Assembly: GCA_027579435.1 (NCBI GenBank)
Contig: JANBPK010000406.1
Span: 1 to 17,246, forward strand
Reading direction: 5' to 3'
DNA length: 17,246 nt
Source: Candolleomyces eurysporus
Lineage: Eukaryota > Basidiomycota > Agaricomycetes > Agaricales > Psathyrellaceae
The notes under the pieces were generated by a model. The model made no database searches and was not told the DNA's origin. It was given only the letters and a program-made list of their open reading frames with translations. The position numbers and the translations under genes were made by a program. Shown piece after piece: positions 1-10,179 of this stretch (positions are counted from its first letter, which is position 1; each line of letters starts with the position of its first letter).

Positions 1-128
1 CCCATGGCGTCACTCTCCTGAAGAAAGGAGCGCAGGGAGAAAGTAAAGCGTTCGGCAATGTCGGTGGTGCTTTCATTTTGGTCGCCATCGGTGGTATCAA
101 CTCTATTGCTCCTGATAACCAATTATAA
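1..128 (+). CDS. Possible 3' end of an unidentified gene (partial at window edge)
   Basis: Frame 3 is open from the window edge to a TAA at 126-128, giving about 41 codons with a protein-like, glycine-rich and hydrophobic make-up (for example AFGNVGGAFILVAIGG) and ending IAPDNQL. I do not recognise the family. It could be the last exon of a gene lying mostly outside the window. An open stretch of this length also occurs by chance, so the call rests mainly on composition. The AT-rich sequence just after the stop (130-200) would suit a 3' untranslated region. Confidence 0.35.
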   Translation, partial: HGVTLLKKGAQGESKAFGNVGGAFILVAIGGINSIAPDNQL

Positions 129-220
129 ACCAAATGTAACCCTTGGACACATTATAAATATTTTACTGATTATAAACGATTATCTAGTCTTATCTGCGGC
201 TCACAAATTCCGTGATGCTA

Positions 221-484
221 TCGTCAACCCTTGATTCGGTCAGGCCCCTGGTTCGGTCAGTCACACGATGTCACGCTTTTTGGCCGGAAAGCGTGACGGG
301 TGTGACAGTTGACCGAATTTCTTCTCGTTCAAAATTTGGGCTTTCTCCTCCGGAAAAAAGGGAATTTGAGGTGCCATAGGTCAATGAATACAAGTATTAT
401 AGCACAAGCCTTGAATTTTGACGAAGAGAGCATGAAATGAGAAAGTGACCGAATGAGGGCCCTGACCGAATCAAGGGTTGACGA
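221..484. mobile_element. MITE 1: 264-bp TA-flanked inverted-repeat element
   Basis: The first 24 bases (TCGTCAACCC, then TTGATTCGGTCAGG) recur exactly as the reverse complement at the right end. Similarity continues inward to about 45 bases, with the word TTCGGTCA repeated in each arm. Each end is flanked by TA (219-220 and 485-486), which fits a TA target duplication. No transposase frame fits inside. Known biology: short non-autonomous elements with long inverted repeats and TA duplications are usually mobilised by Tc1/mariner-type transposases; assignment to that group is inference. The interior also contains a perfect 10-bp stem at 270-297. Confidence 0.75.
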
Positions 485-486
485 TA

Positions 487-812
487 GTATTCCACCGATC
501 CAAAGCTGCGCAGTCCCGCAAATTGTTGCTCGGTTCCCATGTTTCCTCCGCTTCACTACACCCCATCCAATGAACCTTGTACCACACACACGGGAAAGGA
601 AACCCAGAAATGCACAGCATCCGTGCGCGTTGCGTTCAAAACCAACAGAATATATCCATCGCCAGAGACATCTTTCCGGTGATCGAGTGTTCGCGGATGG
701 GTCTTACAAGACCTGCTTCTTACGGTAGAGAAGATTGATTTTTCTGCTCGTGTTGCGACGTAGACTGTCGTGTTTGAACAGGTAATTAAGCAAATGAAAT
801 GAGCAGAGGAGA
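487..812. other. Unassigned stretch, no feature seen
   Basis: I see no recognisable coding region, RNA gene or repeat here. Short open frames on both strands do not resemble known proteins and overlap each other. Confidence 0.5.
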
Positions 813-1060
813 GAGCCAAGATGCGAGATGAGGGTGGTGGACCTCACCGATCGTACAAAACTGGAGCTGCACTTCTAGCTCTTACAAAACGAGAATTTGT
901 GAAGAACGAGAGCCTGCAGATTCCCAAGATGCACATCAAGTCGGTTGTTCTTACTAGCGTTCGTTGACGTTTATATTTATCCCTCTAAAAGTACGTTGGA
1001 TTTAAATTTCGCTAAATGTTTCTTTTTCGCTTCCCAGTGCAAGCAATAGCTAATAGACCG

Positions 1061-2350
1061 TCAAAGTTCCTCGAGCTCGAATTTTACCAGAGCCGTCGTC
1101 CCAACGTCCTTCCCCTTCCTATCCATAAGCCTGACAACGAGCCATTCTCCCATAACCAACCTCTCCACAGGGGAACAGAACGTCGACACTCTGTCGTCCT
1201 TCCCAAATTCATCTTCATAGATCAAGAACCTATCGAACGTATGTACAATTAGGACGACTGGGCCCAACGTCAAGTCAGGTGGGAGACGTACCTGATGAAA
1301 GCCAATTCATCCCGCTCGTACTCCCATTCCCATGTCTCGTTCCATACACCATCAGCTCCGTCCTCTGGATGATGCCCAACCTTGATCGACTTCGATTTCC
1401 AACGAAGAGCCACGTTCTCCAAAGATGTCGATTTAGCAACGGCAGATACTTCGCCATCCCCTTCAGTCGGCGGTGGATTCACTTCACGGTGATAGAACAA
1501 CTCGGTACGAATGTAGGCCTCGAAAGACTTTCCTGTGCGTCCGTTCGGCGCTGGCACTGTGAGGCGCATTGGATATCAATAGGTATCTTGGGACTATTGA
1601 GAGGGGAATGTACTCACTGGCGCTGACACCCACGACATGTCCCTTCAGCCTGAGCTTGGGCCGCGGTGGAGATTGCGCATGCACCCCCATCGTCGAAATC
1701 GAGTCCTCGCTTCTTCCGCATGTGCTCCGGTTTGAGGACCCAGCCGTGTGTACCAACAAATAGCCCTTCGTTCATCTGCACTCCCTTGTCGTACTTCTGC
1801 CAGTTCAACGACACAACCTGGGACCCACTTCTCCAGAACTTGGATGGGTCCAAGTTGGACGACATGATGCGAGTACCGCGAGGGAAAATACGACGGAGAT
1901 GGTACGAGGAGTGATGTACAAGGGAAGTCAGCGGTGAAGGGAGGTGCAGGATGTGCGAGTGTTCATGCTCTGGGTGTTTGTGCTTCCTGTGTTCTGCGAT
2001 TGCAGAAAGAAGTTTGGAACACGCTGACTCGGAAATATTGATCATGATGCAAGGAACATTGTTGAATCCTGGGCTTCAAGTCAGATACTATGGATGTACC
2101 AAGCAGAGATGATGAACACATACTTTGGCTAAGGCGGCCCTTGGCCGGTTTCATGCTTCGAGCATAGTAGCCGACGCTGGCAAGTTCATCGCTAATCTTT
2201 GGACACCGCTCCACCTCTGTTTCCACATCTCCTGACTCTTCCGAAGATTTCTTCTTTCTGCCAAATGGCCAAAGGCTCTTCGTGCCACCCTCGCCATCGT
2301 AGATGTCTTCTCCACTTGAATCATCATCGGAGTCGTCGGAGCTGCTAGCG
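1061..2350 (-). pseudogene. Phosphoinositide phospholipase C, C-terminal half (copy 1, frameshifted)
   Basis: PI-PLC cleaves PIP2 into IP3 and diacylglycerol at the membrane. Only the C-terminal half remains here. In order it has an acidic linker followed by WPFGRKKK, the Y domain (SDELASVGYYARSMKPAKG, IMINISESACSKLL, RRIFPRGTRIMSSNLDP, FWRSGSQVVSLNWQ, GWVLKPEHMR) and the C2 domain (APNGRTGKSFEAYIRTELF, VWNETWEWEY, DELAFIR, then FLIYEDEFGKD to the stop at 1061-1063). Inferred exons: 1061-1229, 1292-1556, 1618-2068 and 2124 to about 2350, with GT-AG introns of 62, 61 and 55 bases. Just after LDFDDG an extra base (five C at about 1684-1688 on the + strand, where copy 2 has four) breaks the frame. 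The catalytic X domain is missing, its place taken by a junction near 2345-2360. It cannot encode an active enzyme. Confidence 0.85.
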
Positions 2351-2579
2351 ACAATACCCTGGAAAACCGTTATCTCTGGTCTATATCAAGGTATGGCGAG
2401 ATCATACCTCACTGTTGTCTTTAAGAAACGCGATGACTCGCCTGCTCAGATGCGGTACTCCATCTTGANGGGGGGTTCACGTTGTGGTCAGTGTGTATAT
2501 CGAATAGAGAGGAGTGAATGGTGTACACACCAACGCAGCAACAGCCACGACTGAAAACGTAGGTATAGGCTTCAGCAGA

Positions 2580-3967
2580 CGATGTGCCCGCCATCGCCAT
2601 TTGAGAACACTCTGCAACAGTTGTTCACCACACGAGTAAAGTTGCCGGATTCAGGACAAAGATTTAAGCCCTGCGCTTGCTCATACGGGCCCGGTTAGGG
2701 TTCAAGTTCGTGGTCGCACCCGTCAACCATCTCCCAATATCGTCCTGAGAGCAGGTCTTTCAGCGCTTCTGAAAGCGTGTAGCACACAAGCGTCTCCTCG
2801 CTCTCGTTCCTCTGCTTCTTGCTCGCCGATGGTCTATATGATGGTTCATTTCGTCAGTATGACCTCCTGTAAAAAGTCCCGGGAAGACGTACTCTGCACC
2901 GCCGCCAGCTCCCGCTGCATTGCTCGTGGCTGCTTCTCCTGCCCCGTCCCGTCCCTTCTTCGAGCTCATCAAAGGGAAGCTTTCGTTACCCATCATCGTC
3001 GCCGCTTCCCACTCCTTGTCTTTTCCTCCCGACTCATAATTCTCCTTCGCTTGGGAGGCGATGGATTGCCTCCCGCTTCTGTCTGCTTGCCGCCTTGATC
3101 TCCGGACTCGTCCCTCTTCCGCTTATAGGAGGGCCGGAGGAAGGTGCTGTCGCTCCACTGCCTGCATGAAGATGGTGGCCATTTGTCGAGTTGTGTGGTT
3201 GTTGGGAAAGATGGTCGTGTAGTTGAACCTGCTCGACCTGTTGTTGCGGCAGCGTTCCCCGGCGGAGTTTGTTGGCGAGATTTGAGGATATGGCTGCGCC
3301 TGGAAGATAAAATCGAGCTCCTGCTGGTCCTGATCAACTTGGGGTGTTAAGTCGAGCTGCTGGTACTGCTGGACCTCGAATGGTGCCGCTGAAAGTGGTG
3401 GCGGCGGCATAGTCCAGAATTCTGGAGCGTCGTTTGGGAGAGCTGGCACCCCGTCAGATGATTCGTGGGCATGGTACGCTTGCGGAACGTTCGCCGTGAA
3501 GAATGCTGGTTTGAACGCAGCGGGAACTTGTTGAGGAGGAGAAACCGTGATGAAGTCTTCGCAGTCGGTTGAGAGGGTATCAAAGTTGATGAGCTCGGAC
3601 CTAGTTGGGGCTCAAGAAGAGGAAGCTCCAGTTCCCAAAGTTCCTCCGTTGTCCTATGCCTCCGAGGCTGCCGCCGTCTCAGGTTGAACCACTGCCTACC
3701 ACAGCTGTGTCCAAGTCTGAACCTGTTGCTCCCGAGCCTTGTCACGCGCCATTGGACTTGAGCAAAGAGAGTTTGATTCAGTGTCCAGCTCGAGTGCTTC
3801 ACGGAGGTTGCGTTGCTGTCGAATGGGCGATTGGGGAGAGGGGCGATGGTGGTGCTGGACGTTTGTACGCCACCAGAGAAGAANGGGAGGTTGAAAGTTA
3901 GGTCGAGCAGTGATGAGTTGGGAGGTTCCGTCATGGTGAGGATGTTTCGCTTGGGTTTAGAAGTCAT
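2580..3967 (-). pseudogene. Proline/glutamine-rich, probably nuclear protein (copy 1, degraded)
   Basis: I do not recognise the family. The likely start is the ATG at 3965-3967 (MTSKPKRNIL, with a second Met 12 codons in). Protein-like stretches then run down the minus strand in changing frames: a P/Q-rich part (DAPEFWTMPPPPLSAAPF, VQQYQQLDLTPQVDQDQQ), a conserved piece (CRNNRSSRFNYTTIF, then HTTRQMATIFM), a basic part with NLS-like KRKRDE and KRRR, and near the end GCDHELEP, where copy 2 reads on into a Cys/His motif. Here a TAA follows HELEP at about 2697. Frame changes near 3150 and around 3600, and an N at 3884, may hide introns as well as lesions. A transcription regulator is plausible from composition only. 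It lies directly upstream of the phospholipase relic, on the same strand. Confidence 0.5.
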
Positions 3968-4160
3968 GCTCCCTGTTCGTAGAGAGTTAGCTCAGGCTTG
4001 GTGTAGAAGCTCAGAGAGACTCACCACTGGGTGTAACCAATTGCGGCCCAGCGAAAGGCCAAAAAGCTGGGCAGGCGACTGGGTTCGTCGAGCGGGGTGA
4101 GTCTCTGATTCCGGAAGATTGGGTTTGCTAGTTAGCCAGGAACACGACTTGCTAGTGAGG

Positions 4161-4568
4161 GCTTCTTCCCCGCGCACCCAACAGCGACAAAGTCATCCGA
4201 TTCCGATGCTCCAAGCTTCGATGCTCATGCGACGCCAATGACGAAAAGCTCAAATTTCGCCGTGAGTTTCGTTTCAATTGTGAAGACCGAGGCGATGATG
4301 CCAGCCAAGGCCAAAGGCCGCTCCAAAACATGGAGACCACGAAACAGTAGGAAGGTGCATTGGGAGTCATAGCGTCTTTCTAAATTCCCACCATCCCACT
4401 CAAGAATTTGACATTGCGCAAACCGCGGCCAACGCTTTCCAAACGTACGTCTACTACAGTCTTGCAGTCTGCGGAAATCTCAATCCCGTGCTTGGTGCTC
4501 CGCAGTACCTCGAAAATGTGGGCACAGACGTCCACCCGAAGTTTGAGAACGACCCTTCTGGTCCAAGG
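4161..4568. other. Between block A and the dehydrogenase, no feature seen
   Basis: This is presumably the 5' flank of the dehydrogenase pseudogene. No convincing coding exon is visible. The open frames on the minus strand here and over 4480-4743 are antisense to the dehydrogenase region. Confidence 0.4.
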
Positions 4569-6264
4569 ATGAAAGCTCACCTAATTCAGGAAAGAGCGTT
4601 CGAATCGTCGCAACGGTTCCTGCTATCACTGAACCCGACAATGCCGTCGTCAAAGTGACTGCTAGCACAACCTGCGGCAGCGATCTGCACTTGTACGTTC
4701 GAGATTCTCTTTCAGCGTTTGCATACCCCTTTCTGACTTTCATTCAGGTACGATGGTGGAATTCTGGCGATGCAAAAGGGTGGTATTTGGGGAGATGAGG
4801 TGCGGCCCCTGTGTCGACTTGCCACTGTGCAGTCCCACTGACTATTATCGGTTACAGCACATGGGTGTTGTCTACAGAGTCGGACCCAACGTTAAGAATC
4901 TTTCCATGGGACAGCGTGTAGTTGCTTCACTCTAGATTGCGTGCGGAGAGTGCGAATTCTGCCAGAGGCTCTCGTCTATGTGCGATCGCACCAACAATTC
5001 ATCGTGCGTCTTACCCCTTGTTTGTGCCGAATAAACTCTCATTCAGTTGATAACCTCATGTAGGCTGCAGCAATTCATGTACGGTACCCATGATGCTGGA
5101 TTCTACGGATACTCGCATACGACCGGCGGCTTCGCTGGTGGTCAAGCAGAATATGTTCATGTTCCTAGAGGTGAGCAGTCTTCCTACCAATAATTCAGAC
5201 TCTCGCGCTAAATTCTCCGGACTCCAGGGAGTGCCAGGCTCCTGCCCATTGCAGACCATGTCCTAGATGAGCAAGTCCTGTATCTCAGCGATATTTTGCC
5301 AACAAGCTACCATGCTGTCGTCGATACGGGTGTCGGAAAGGGTGAAACTGTTGCAATCTGGGTACGTTCACGTAGATGGGGGTAGTGCTACTATCTTTTA
5401 AACTTGAATGTTCTATCCAGAGACTCCGCCTAATCGGCCTGTACGCCGCGAAGTGGGCACAGACATCTAGAGTAACCGCGTTCCATTCTGTCTTCAATTT
5501 GCTCAAGAGAGGCTCAGAATCGAAACGATCAATTTCGAAAGGCACAAGGATCTACCCAGGCGAATTCGAGAACTCATTGGAAACATGTGGACGTCACGAT
5601 TGACCGTGGTACGTCCCATTTCGCCATCACCTCTACTCGTCCTCGATGTTTAGTAACCAATTCCCTTTGATTCAGGCTCTTTCCATGAAATCAAGACATT
5701 GGCCCACGAGGTCTAGAAGTTCCTCATGCTGGAGACGGACGTACCCAAACCTCTGAACAAGATACTGCTATCGGTTCAGAAGATGGGACGGCATGGTATT
5801 ATCGCCGCATGCAGGGTTTGCAAATGGAATAAATTTGGGTGCCTTGACGAAAGGGTGTGAGTCATGCTGCATGCGTCCCGTCATCTTACCGTACCCTCCT
5901 GACCCGCTCCGTAGGCCTATTGGTAACAACCAAGCACCCGTTCATCTCTACTGGAAGGAAATATTGGAGGAATTTATTCTCGCTGGGGCGTTTGATCCGA
6001 CTTTGTAGGTTCTGGTTTTCTGTCAAGGGTTTTATTGTTTCTGACCCGTCGGTGACTCTTTCCAGCGTCCTCACTCATCGTTTGCCTCTCGAGGACATGC
6101 CTGCGCCTTACAAGGCTTTCGATGAGCGAGTACCCGGGTTGGAGAAAGTCATCGCGGACACAAAGTTCTCTGAAGAATTCAGCAAACGCGAGAAAGGTTG
6201 TCCACCACTTTCGAGAGTCGGAGATTGGAAGACGGGTACCGCAAAGCCCCAAGGATTCAATTAA
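4569..6264 (+). pseudogene. Zn-dependent alcohol/formaldehyde dehydrogenase (multi-exon pseudogene)
   Basis: The family is the medium-chain, Zn- and NAD-dependent alcohol dehydrogenases, closest by eye to fungal glutathione-independent formaldehyde dehydrogenase-like enzymes. Recognisable pieces in order: MKA start, then GKSVRIVATVPAITEPDNAV, the catalytic-Zn site CGSDLHLY, GVVYRVGPNVKNLSMGQRVV, the structural-Zn loop CGECEFCQRLSSMC (one residue shorter than usual), GGFAGGQAEYVHVP, LYLSDILPTSYHAV, GLYAAKWAQ, SFHEIKTLAHEV, QAPVHLYWKEILEEFI, HRLPLEDMPAPYKAFDERVP and PPLSRVGDW, stop 6262-6264. Introns include 4693-4747, 4800-4857, 5004-5063, 5171-5227, 5382-5420 and 5609-5675. Lesions: one base missing after MKA, in-frame TAG at 4933 and 5714, frame shifts near 5498, 5583 and 5800, and the Rossmann GLGPIG motif reads RLRLIG. 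It is almost certainly not functional. Confidence 0.88.
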
Positions 6265-7440
6265 ATCGTCGCGGAGTGCCGCAAGTAGCTTGAAAATTGA
6301 ACATGTACTTGCCTCTCCTCAGAATTTTTATCCCCCCTGGGTTCGAGCATGTATGGCTGATTCCTCACTTATTGGCCGAAATGTTCGCAACCACTGAGTT
6401 ATGCGGAGGACCTCATAGGAGGTCAGACCACGTACCGTCAAGTGTCGGGGATCTGGCAAGCAAAGAAGCGACCGGAGTCCACTACATCGCTGTACGTGGA
6501 CGCGAAGCCGTATGAAACGCAGGGAGACTTTCCTCAGCAAAAGACGGTTGCCCTCCCGCTGCGGTGTTGAGCGCGCCCCACACCGAATCATTATGCCGGC
6601 ATGGCGCTGGCTAGTATGGTAATCGTTTCAACTAAATAGGATGCAGGTAATAGAGATGAAATCTCATCTGTGGTGGCAAAATGGCGAGTGCTTAGCAGTC
6701 GCCGGTCGTAGAAAGGCGCTGGGGCTTACAGCCTGCCTTTGTCTGATGCATCAATACTAAACTTCATCGTTCGGTAATGGAGGTGCCAGAAGTTGCATGG
6801 GTTGGAAGGACTGGTGCCCAATTGTTCAAGTTCGATGAACATCAAGCAACAGGAGCCTGAGCCAGAGCAAGGAGCTGATCTGTGGCCGGGACCGTGCTGA
6901 ATAAGTCGACAACCCTCGACAAATGTGCGAGATTCGTTGGGCCAGAGAGTTAATGTCACAATGGTAGCTATGGAGATAGAATTGAGGTTAGCGTGTGGTG
7001 TGATACGAATGTGAGAGCAAAGATAACAAAGAGCGGAGGGGTGACGGATGTGATTACAGAAAGGTGTGGAATGGGGAACCGAAAACAGTCAACGGAAGCT
7101 CCAGTACAATGGAATGAAGGCCGACAGGACTACAGCCTATCAGCGATGGCATGACCCTGTATACACTGCGTGAAAACCGATTGAAAATAAACAAGCTCAC
7201 CTTCACCACCTTGACATATCACGGTCCCCAGGAGTAAAGGTCGAAGCCACAGCTCAGGTATTCTCGGATAAATTGGACTTTGTGTATAAGCAATGCATTC
7301 TTCTCCGCTTTGTCCAGATCACAGGATTCTGTCCCTGTCCATTCCATTCTAAAGCACGAAACTCGCAGTGAGCGAACCCAACTCGATGTGGAGATTCTCG
7401 TGGGGCTCGCTGGCAAAAGACGAGACCAGGTACGAAAGCT
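6265..7440. other. About 1.2 kb with no recognisable gene
   Basis: No open frame here resembles a known protein. The longest are under 105 codons and overlap on opposite strands. A minus-strand frame at 7254-7478 starts with a hydrophobic, signal-peptide-like stretch (TTFAAALAFVPGLVFC), but its start lies in a repeated piece and nothing else supports it. The early part may hold the 3' flank of the dehydrogenase pseudogene. Confidence 0.4.
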
Positions 7441-7505
7441 AGAGCAGCAGCGAAAGTTGTAAAGTGTGGGGTGGGCAACTGGGCTCATTGACCGGGGTGA
7501 GACTT
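7441..7505. repeat. Short third copy resembling the right end of blocks A and B
   Basis: The words CAGCGAAAG, GGGCAACTGGG and TTGACCGGGGTGAG occur in the same order and spacing as at about 4055-4105 in block A and 11665-11715 in block B, which are the 5' flanks of the proline/glutamine-rich gene. Identity is moderate and the match is only about 60 bases. It may be the remnant of a third block, or a shared promoter-region repeat. Confidence 0.45.
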
Positions 7506-7792
7506 GGTGAACAGAGTCCAGGACCACAGGAAGCTCTCTCGTTTCAAACNGCTCTGCAAAACATAAGTTAACCCACTGCTTCTTCCGATATGGACTTCCA
7601 GGATTGGGGCAAGGTTCAACCTGTCAAAGTCACAGAATGACTTTTGGATCCTGCTCGTCGACAAAAAGGGGCTCTGCAGTACCAAGTCATATTCTAAATT
7701 TGAACTATATAATATCAAAATCAAAACCAGATCCAGACCGTTAGGACGCCTCCTCCGACTCGCGTGAGGTTCTCGTTTTGATGATAGCTTTT
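7506..7792. other. Unassigned flank of block B
   Basis: No recognisable gene or repeat. It includes an N at 7550, so some sequence may be uncertain or missing. Confidence 0.4.
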
Positions 7793-7968
7793 GAGCCAGG
7801 ATGCAAGGTGAAGGTGGTGGGAAACCTCAGCAGTACCAGGGGCAGCGTTCTGGCTATTGTCCCAAGATGCACACTGAGGTTGTTCTTGCTAACATTCGCT
7901 GAAATTTTACGTTTATGTCCCTAAAAGTACAATGAAGTTCTGTTTCGCTTCCCTATGCAAGCAATAGG

Positions 7969-9675
7969 TCACAGCTCCTCAAGCTCGAACTTTACCAAAG
8001 CCGCCGTCTCAACATCCTCCCCCTTCCTATCCGTAAGCCTAACAACGAGCCATTCTCTCGTAACCCTCTCCACAGGGGAACAGAGCGTTGATACGCTGTT
8101 GTCCTTCCCAAATTCATCCTCATAATAGATCGAGAACCTGTAAAACAACATACACGCGCAATCAGAAATTCTTCCAGCTTCAAGAAAAGCGAGAGCGAGA
8201 GGCGTACCTGATGAAAGCCAGTTCATCCCGCTTGTACTCGCATTCCCATGTCTCATTCCATACATCATCAGCTCCGTCCTCTGGATGATGCCCACAACCT
8301 TGATCGACTTCGATTTCCAACGGAGAGCCACGTTCTCCAAAGATGTCGATCTGGCCGCGGCAGATACCTCGCCATTCCCTCCAGCGGGCGGTAGATTCAC
8401 TTCACGGTAATAGAACAACTCGGTACGAATGTACGCCTTGAAAGACTTTTCCATGCGTCCGTTCGGCGCTGGTACAACAAGGCACATCAGGTATCAATAG
8501 GCATACTGGTCCAATTGCGAGGGGAGTGCACTTACCGGCGCTGACACCCACGACATGTCCCTTCAGCTCGAGCTTGGGCCGCGGTGGAGATTGCGCATGC
8601 ACCCCATCGTCGAAATTGAGTCCTTGCTTCTTCTGCATGTGCTCCGGTTTGAGGACCCAGCGGTGCGTACAAACAAACGGCCCTTCGTTCATCTCCACTC
8701 CCTTGTCGAAACTTCTGCTTGTTCAACGACACAACCCGGGACCCGCTTCTCCAAAATTTGGATGGGTCTAGGTTGGACGACATGATGCGAGGGCCGCGAG
8801 GAATGATACGACGGAGGTGGTGACTCGGAGTGATGCACAGTGGAAGCCAGCGGGGATGGGAGGTGCAGGATGTGCGAGCGTTCACGCTCCAGATGTTTGT
8901 GCTTCCTGTGTTCTGCGATCGCAGAAAGAAGTTTGGAACACGCTGACTCGGAATCTTAGTCATGATGTGAGGAACATCATTGAATCCTGGGCTTCAGGTC
9001 AGATAATGTACCAAGCAAAGATGGTGAGCACATACTTTGGTTAAGCCAGCCCTTGGCCGGTTTCATGCTTCGAGCATGGTACCCAATGCCGGCGAGCTCG
9101 TCGCTTATCTTTGGGCATTGCTCCGCCTCCGGCTCCCCATCCTCTGGCTCTTCCGAACGTTTCTTCTTTCTGCCAAATGGCCAAAGGCTCTTCTTGCCAC
9201 CCTCGTCATCGTAAATGTCTTCTCTGCTTGATTCATCATCGGGGTGGTCGGAGGTGCCGGAGGATGTATCGTCCGACTTCCATAACGACCACTCTCTCTT
9301 CGGTTTTGAGCCGTCTTTAGTGGCGGACGTGCTCGTGCCTGACCGCCTGAGAAGAGGCGGTGGATAGAATTCCCTCCATTACAACAATCCAACCCTCCGA
9401 GTCTCTGGGCGTGATCCACTCGTCATCTACACCCTCGAGACCTTGGATCAACCGATCTCCCCATAATCCGTACAAGTTCCCCCTGCTCCGACAAAGGAAC
9501 ATGACACTCTAACGAGACGAGGACGGGAAAGTCCAGATCACTCTTGGTGCAGGGGTTGTATGAACCATATGGATTGTCTAAGAACGACCCGGGACGCTGA
9601 TTGAAAGGGTGTATCTGTGCGCCACAATGGGTCCAGATTTAGACGGCCACAAATCATTCTCTGGTTTCTCCGGTT
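7969..9675 (-). pseudogene. Phosphoinositide phospholipase C (copy 2: partial X, Y and C2 domains)
   Basis: Same family as copy 1, but it keeps the second half of the catalytic X domain: WPSKSGPIVAHRYTL (the position of the second catalytic His) and FPVLVSLECHV (the Ca-binding Glu region). Then come an acidic linker, WPFGRKKKRSEEP, the Y domain (SDELAGIGYHARSMKPAKG, IMSSNLDPSKFWRSGSRVV) and the C2 domain, ending ALVKFELEEL with the stop at 7969-7971. The first X-domain half with the SSHNTYL-type His motif is not visible. Introns 8138-8207 and 8987-9035 match copy 1 in position. Lesions: frame changes in X near 9595 and 9450 and near 9365, an extra base at about 8709-8711 (before the MNEG motif), and two extra bases at about 8292 in C2. 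None is shared with copy 1. A non-functional relic. Confidence 0.85.
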
Positions 9676-9690
9676 AGTGCTATGACGCAC

Positions 9691-9766
9691 AGAAGAGCGA
9701 ACGGTGTACACACCAACACAGCAGCAGCCACGACTGAGAACGTGGGTGTAGGCTTAGACGATGTGC
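9691..9766. repeat. 75-base direct repeat, first unit (within block B)
   Basis: It matches 10093-10172 (shared words GAGCGAAC, CACACCA, GCCACGACTGAGAA, GTGGGTGTAGGCT). Block A has one unit only, at about 2510-2590. The minus strand of each unit carries an open hydrophobic run (PTFSVVAVAALVC or a near variant) followed by a GTGTGYAC that could be a splice donor. Confidence 0.75.
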
Positions 9767-10092
9767 CCAGGACCTGGCCGGTCGGCAGATAGGTGTTGTG
9801 AGAAGAGCAGAGGCAAGTGTTCAAAGATTGGTACAGTTGTTAGATGGCTATTAAACTCACGAAATGAAGTAGTCTGATGGGAAAGGAATTGTGGGTCACC
9901 GCTGGTTTCAGTGATGGCTTCTTGAACAAAGCGTCAAATATCCTCTGAAGAACTGTTATCACTGGTCTATATCAAGCCACGGCGAAATTATACCTTGGCG
10001 TTGTCTTTCAGAAACGCGATGACTTGCCCGCTCGAACACGCTAATCCGTCTTGAGGAAGGTTCACGTCGTAGTCGGTGTGTATATCGAATAG

Positions 10093-10172
10093 AGAGGAGC
10101 GAACAGTGCACACACCAGCGCAGCGACAGCCACGACTGAGAATGTGGGTGTAGGCTGCTGCAGACGATGTGC
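10093..10172. repeat. 75-base direct repeat, second unit (within block B)
   Basis: This is the partner of 9691-9766 and the positional equivalent of the single unit in block A at about 2510-2590. It lies at the 3' end of the proline/glutamine-rich gene relic, whereas the first unit lies next to the X-domain remnant of the phospholipase. Relative to the first unit it has four extra bases just before the hydrophobic frame. Confidence 0.75.
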
Positions 10173-10179
10173 TCGCCAT

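Larger units (their letters stand above)
813..4160. repeat. Duplicated block A (about 3.35 kb), direct copy of block B
   Basis: From GAGCCAAGATGC at 813 to about 4160 this segment aligns in the same orientation and order with 7793-11787. Over the 64 bases upward from the phospholipase stop codons (1061 and 7969) I count 55 identities by hand, about 86%. Many short indels separate the copies, and about 690 bases present in block B (around 9260-9945) are absent from block A near 2345-2360. The block carries the same two minus-strand genes as block B. Outside these limits the flanks do not match. The divergence and independent lesions argue against an assembly artefact. Confidence 0.85.

Noticed and set aside
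1279..1626. 115-codon + strand open frame
   Set aside because: It is antisense to the phospholipase Y/C2 exons, which explain the same bases through clear family motifs.
4480..4743. Minus-strand frame with a hydrophobic run (VVLAVTLTTALSGSVIAG)
   Set aside because: It is the reverse complement of the dehydrogenase exon encoding ATVPAITEPDNAVVKVTAST.
6336..6350. GGTTCGA-like word resembling a tRNA B box
   Set aside because: No A box, acceptor stem or cloverleaf could be found around it.
7254..7478. Small minus-strand frame with a signal-peptide-like start
   Set aside because: The start lies in a short repeated piece, the rest has no recognisable character, and an overlapping frame is equally open.
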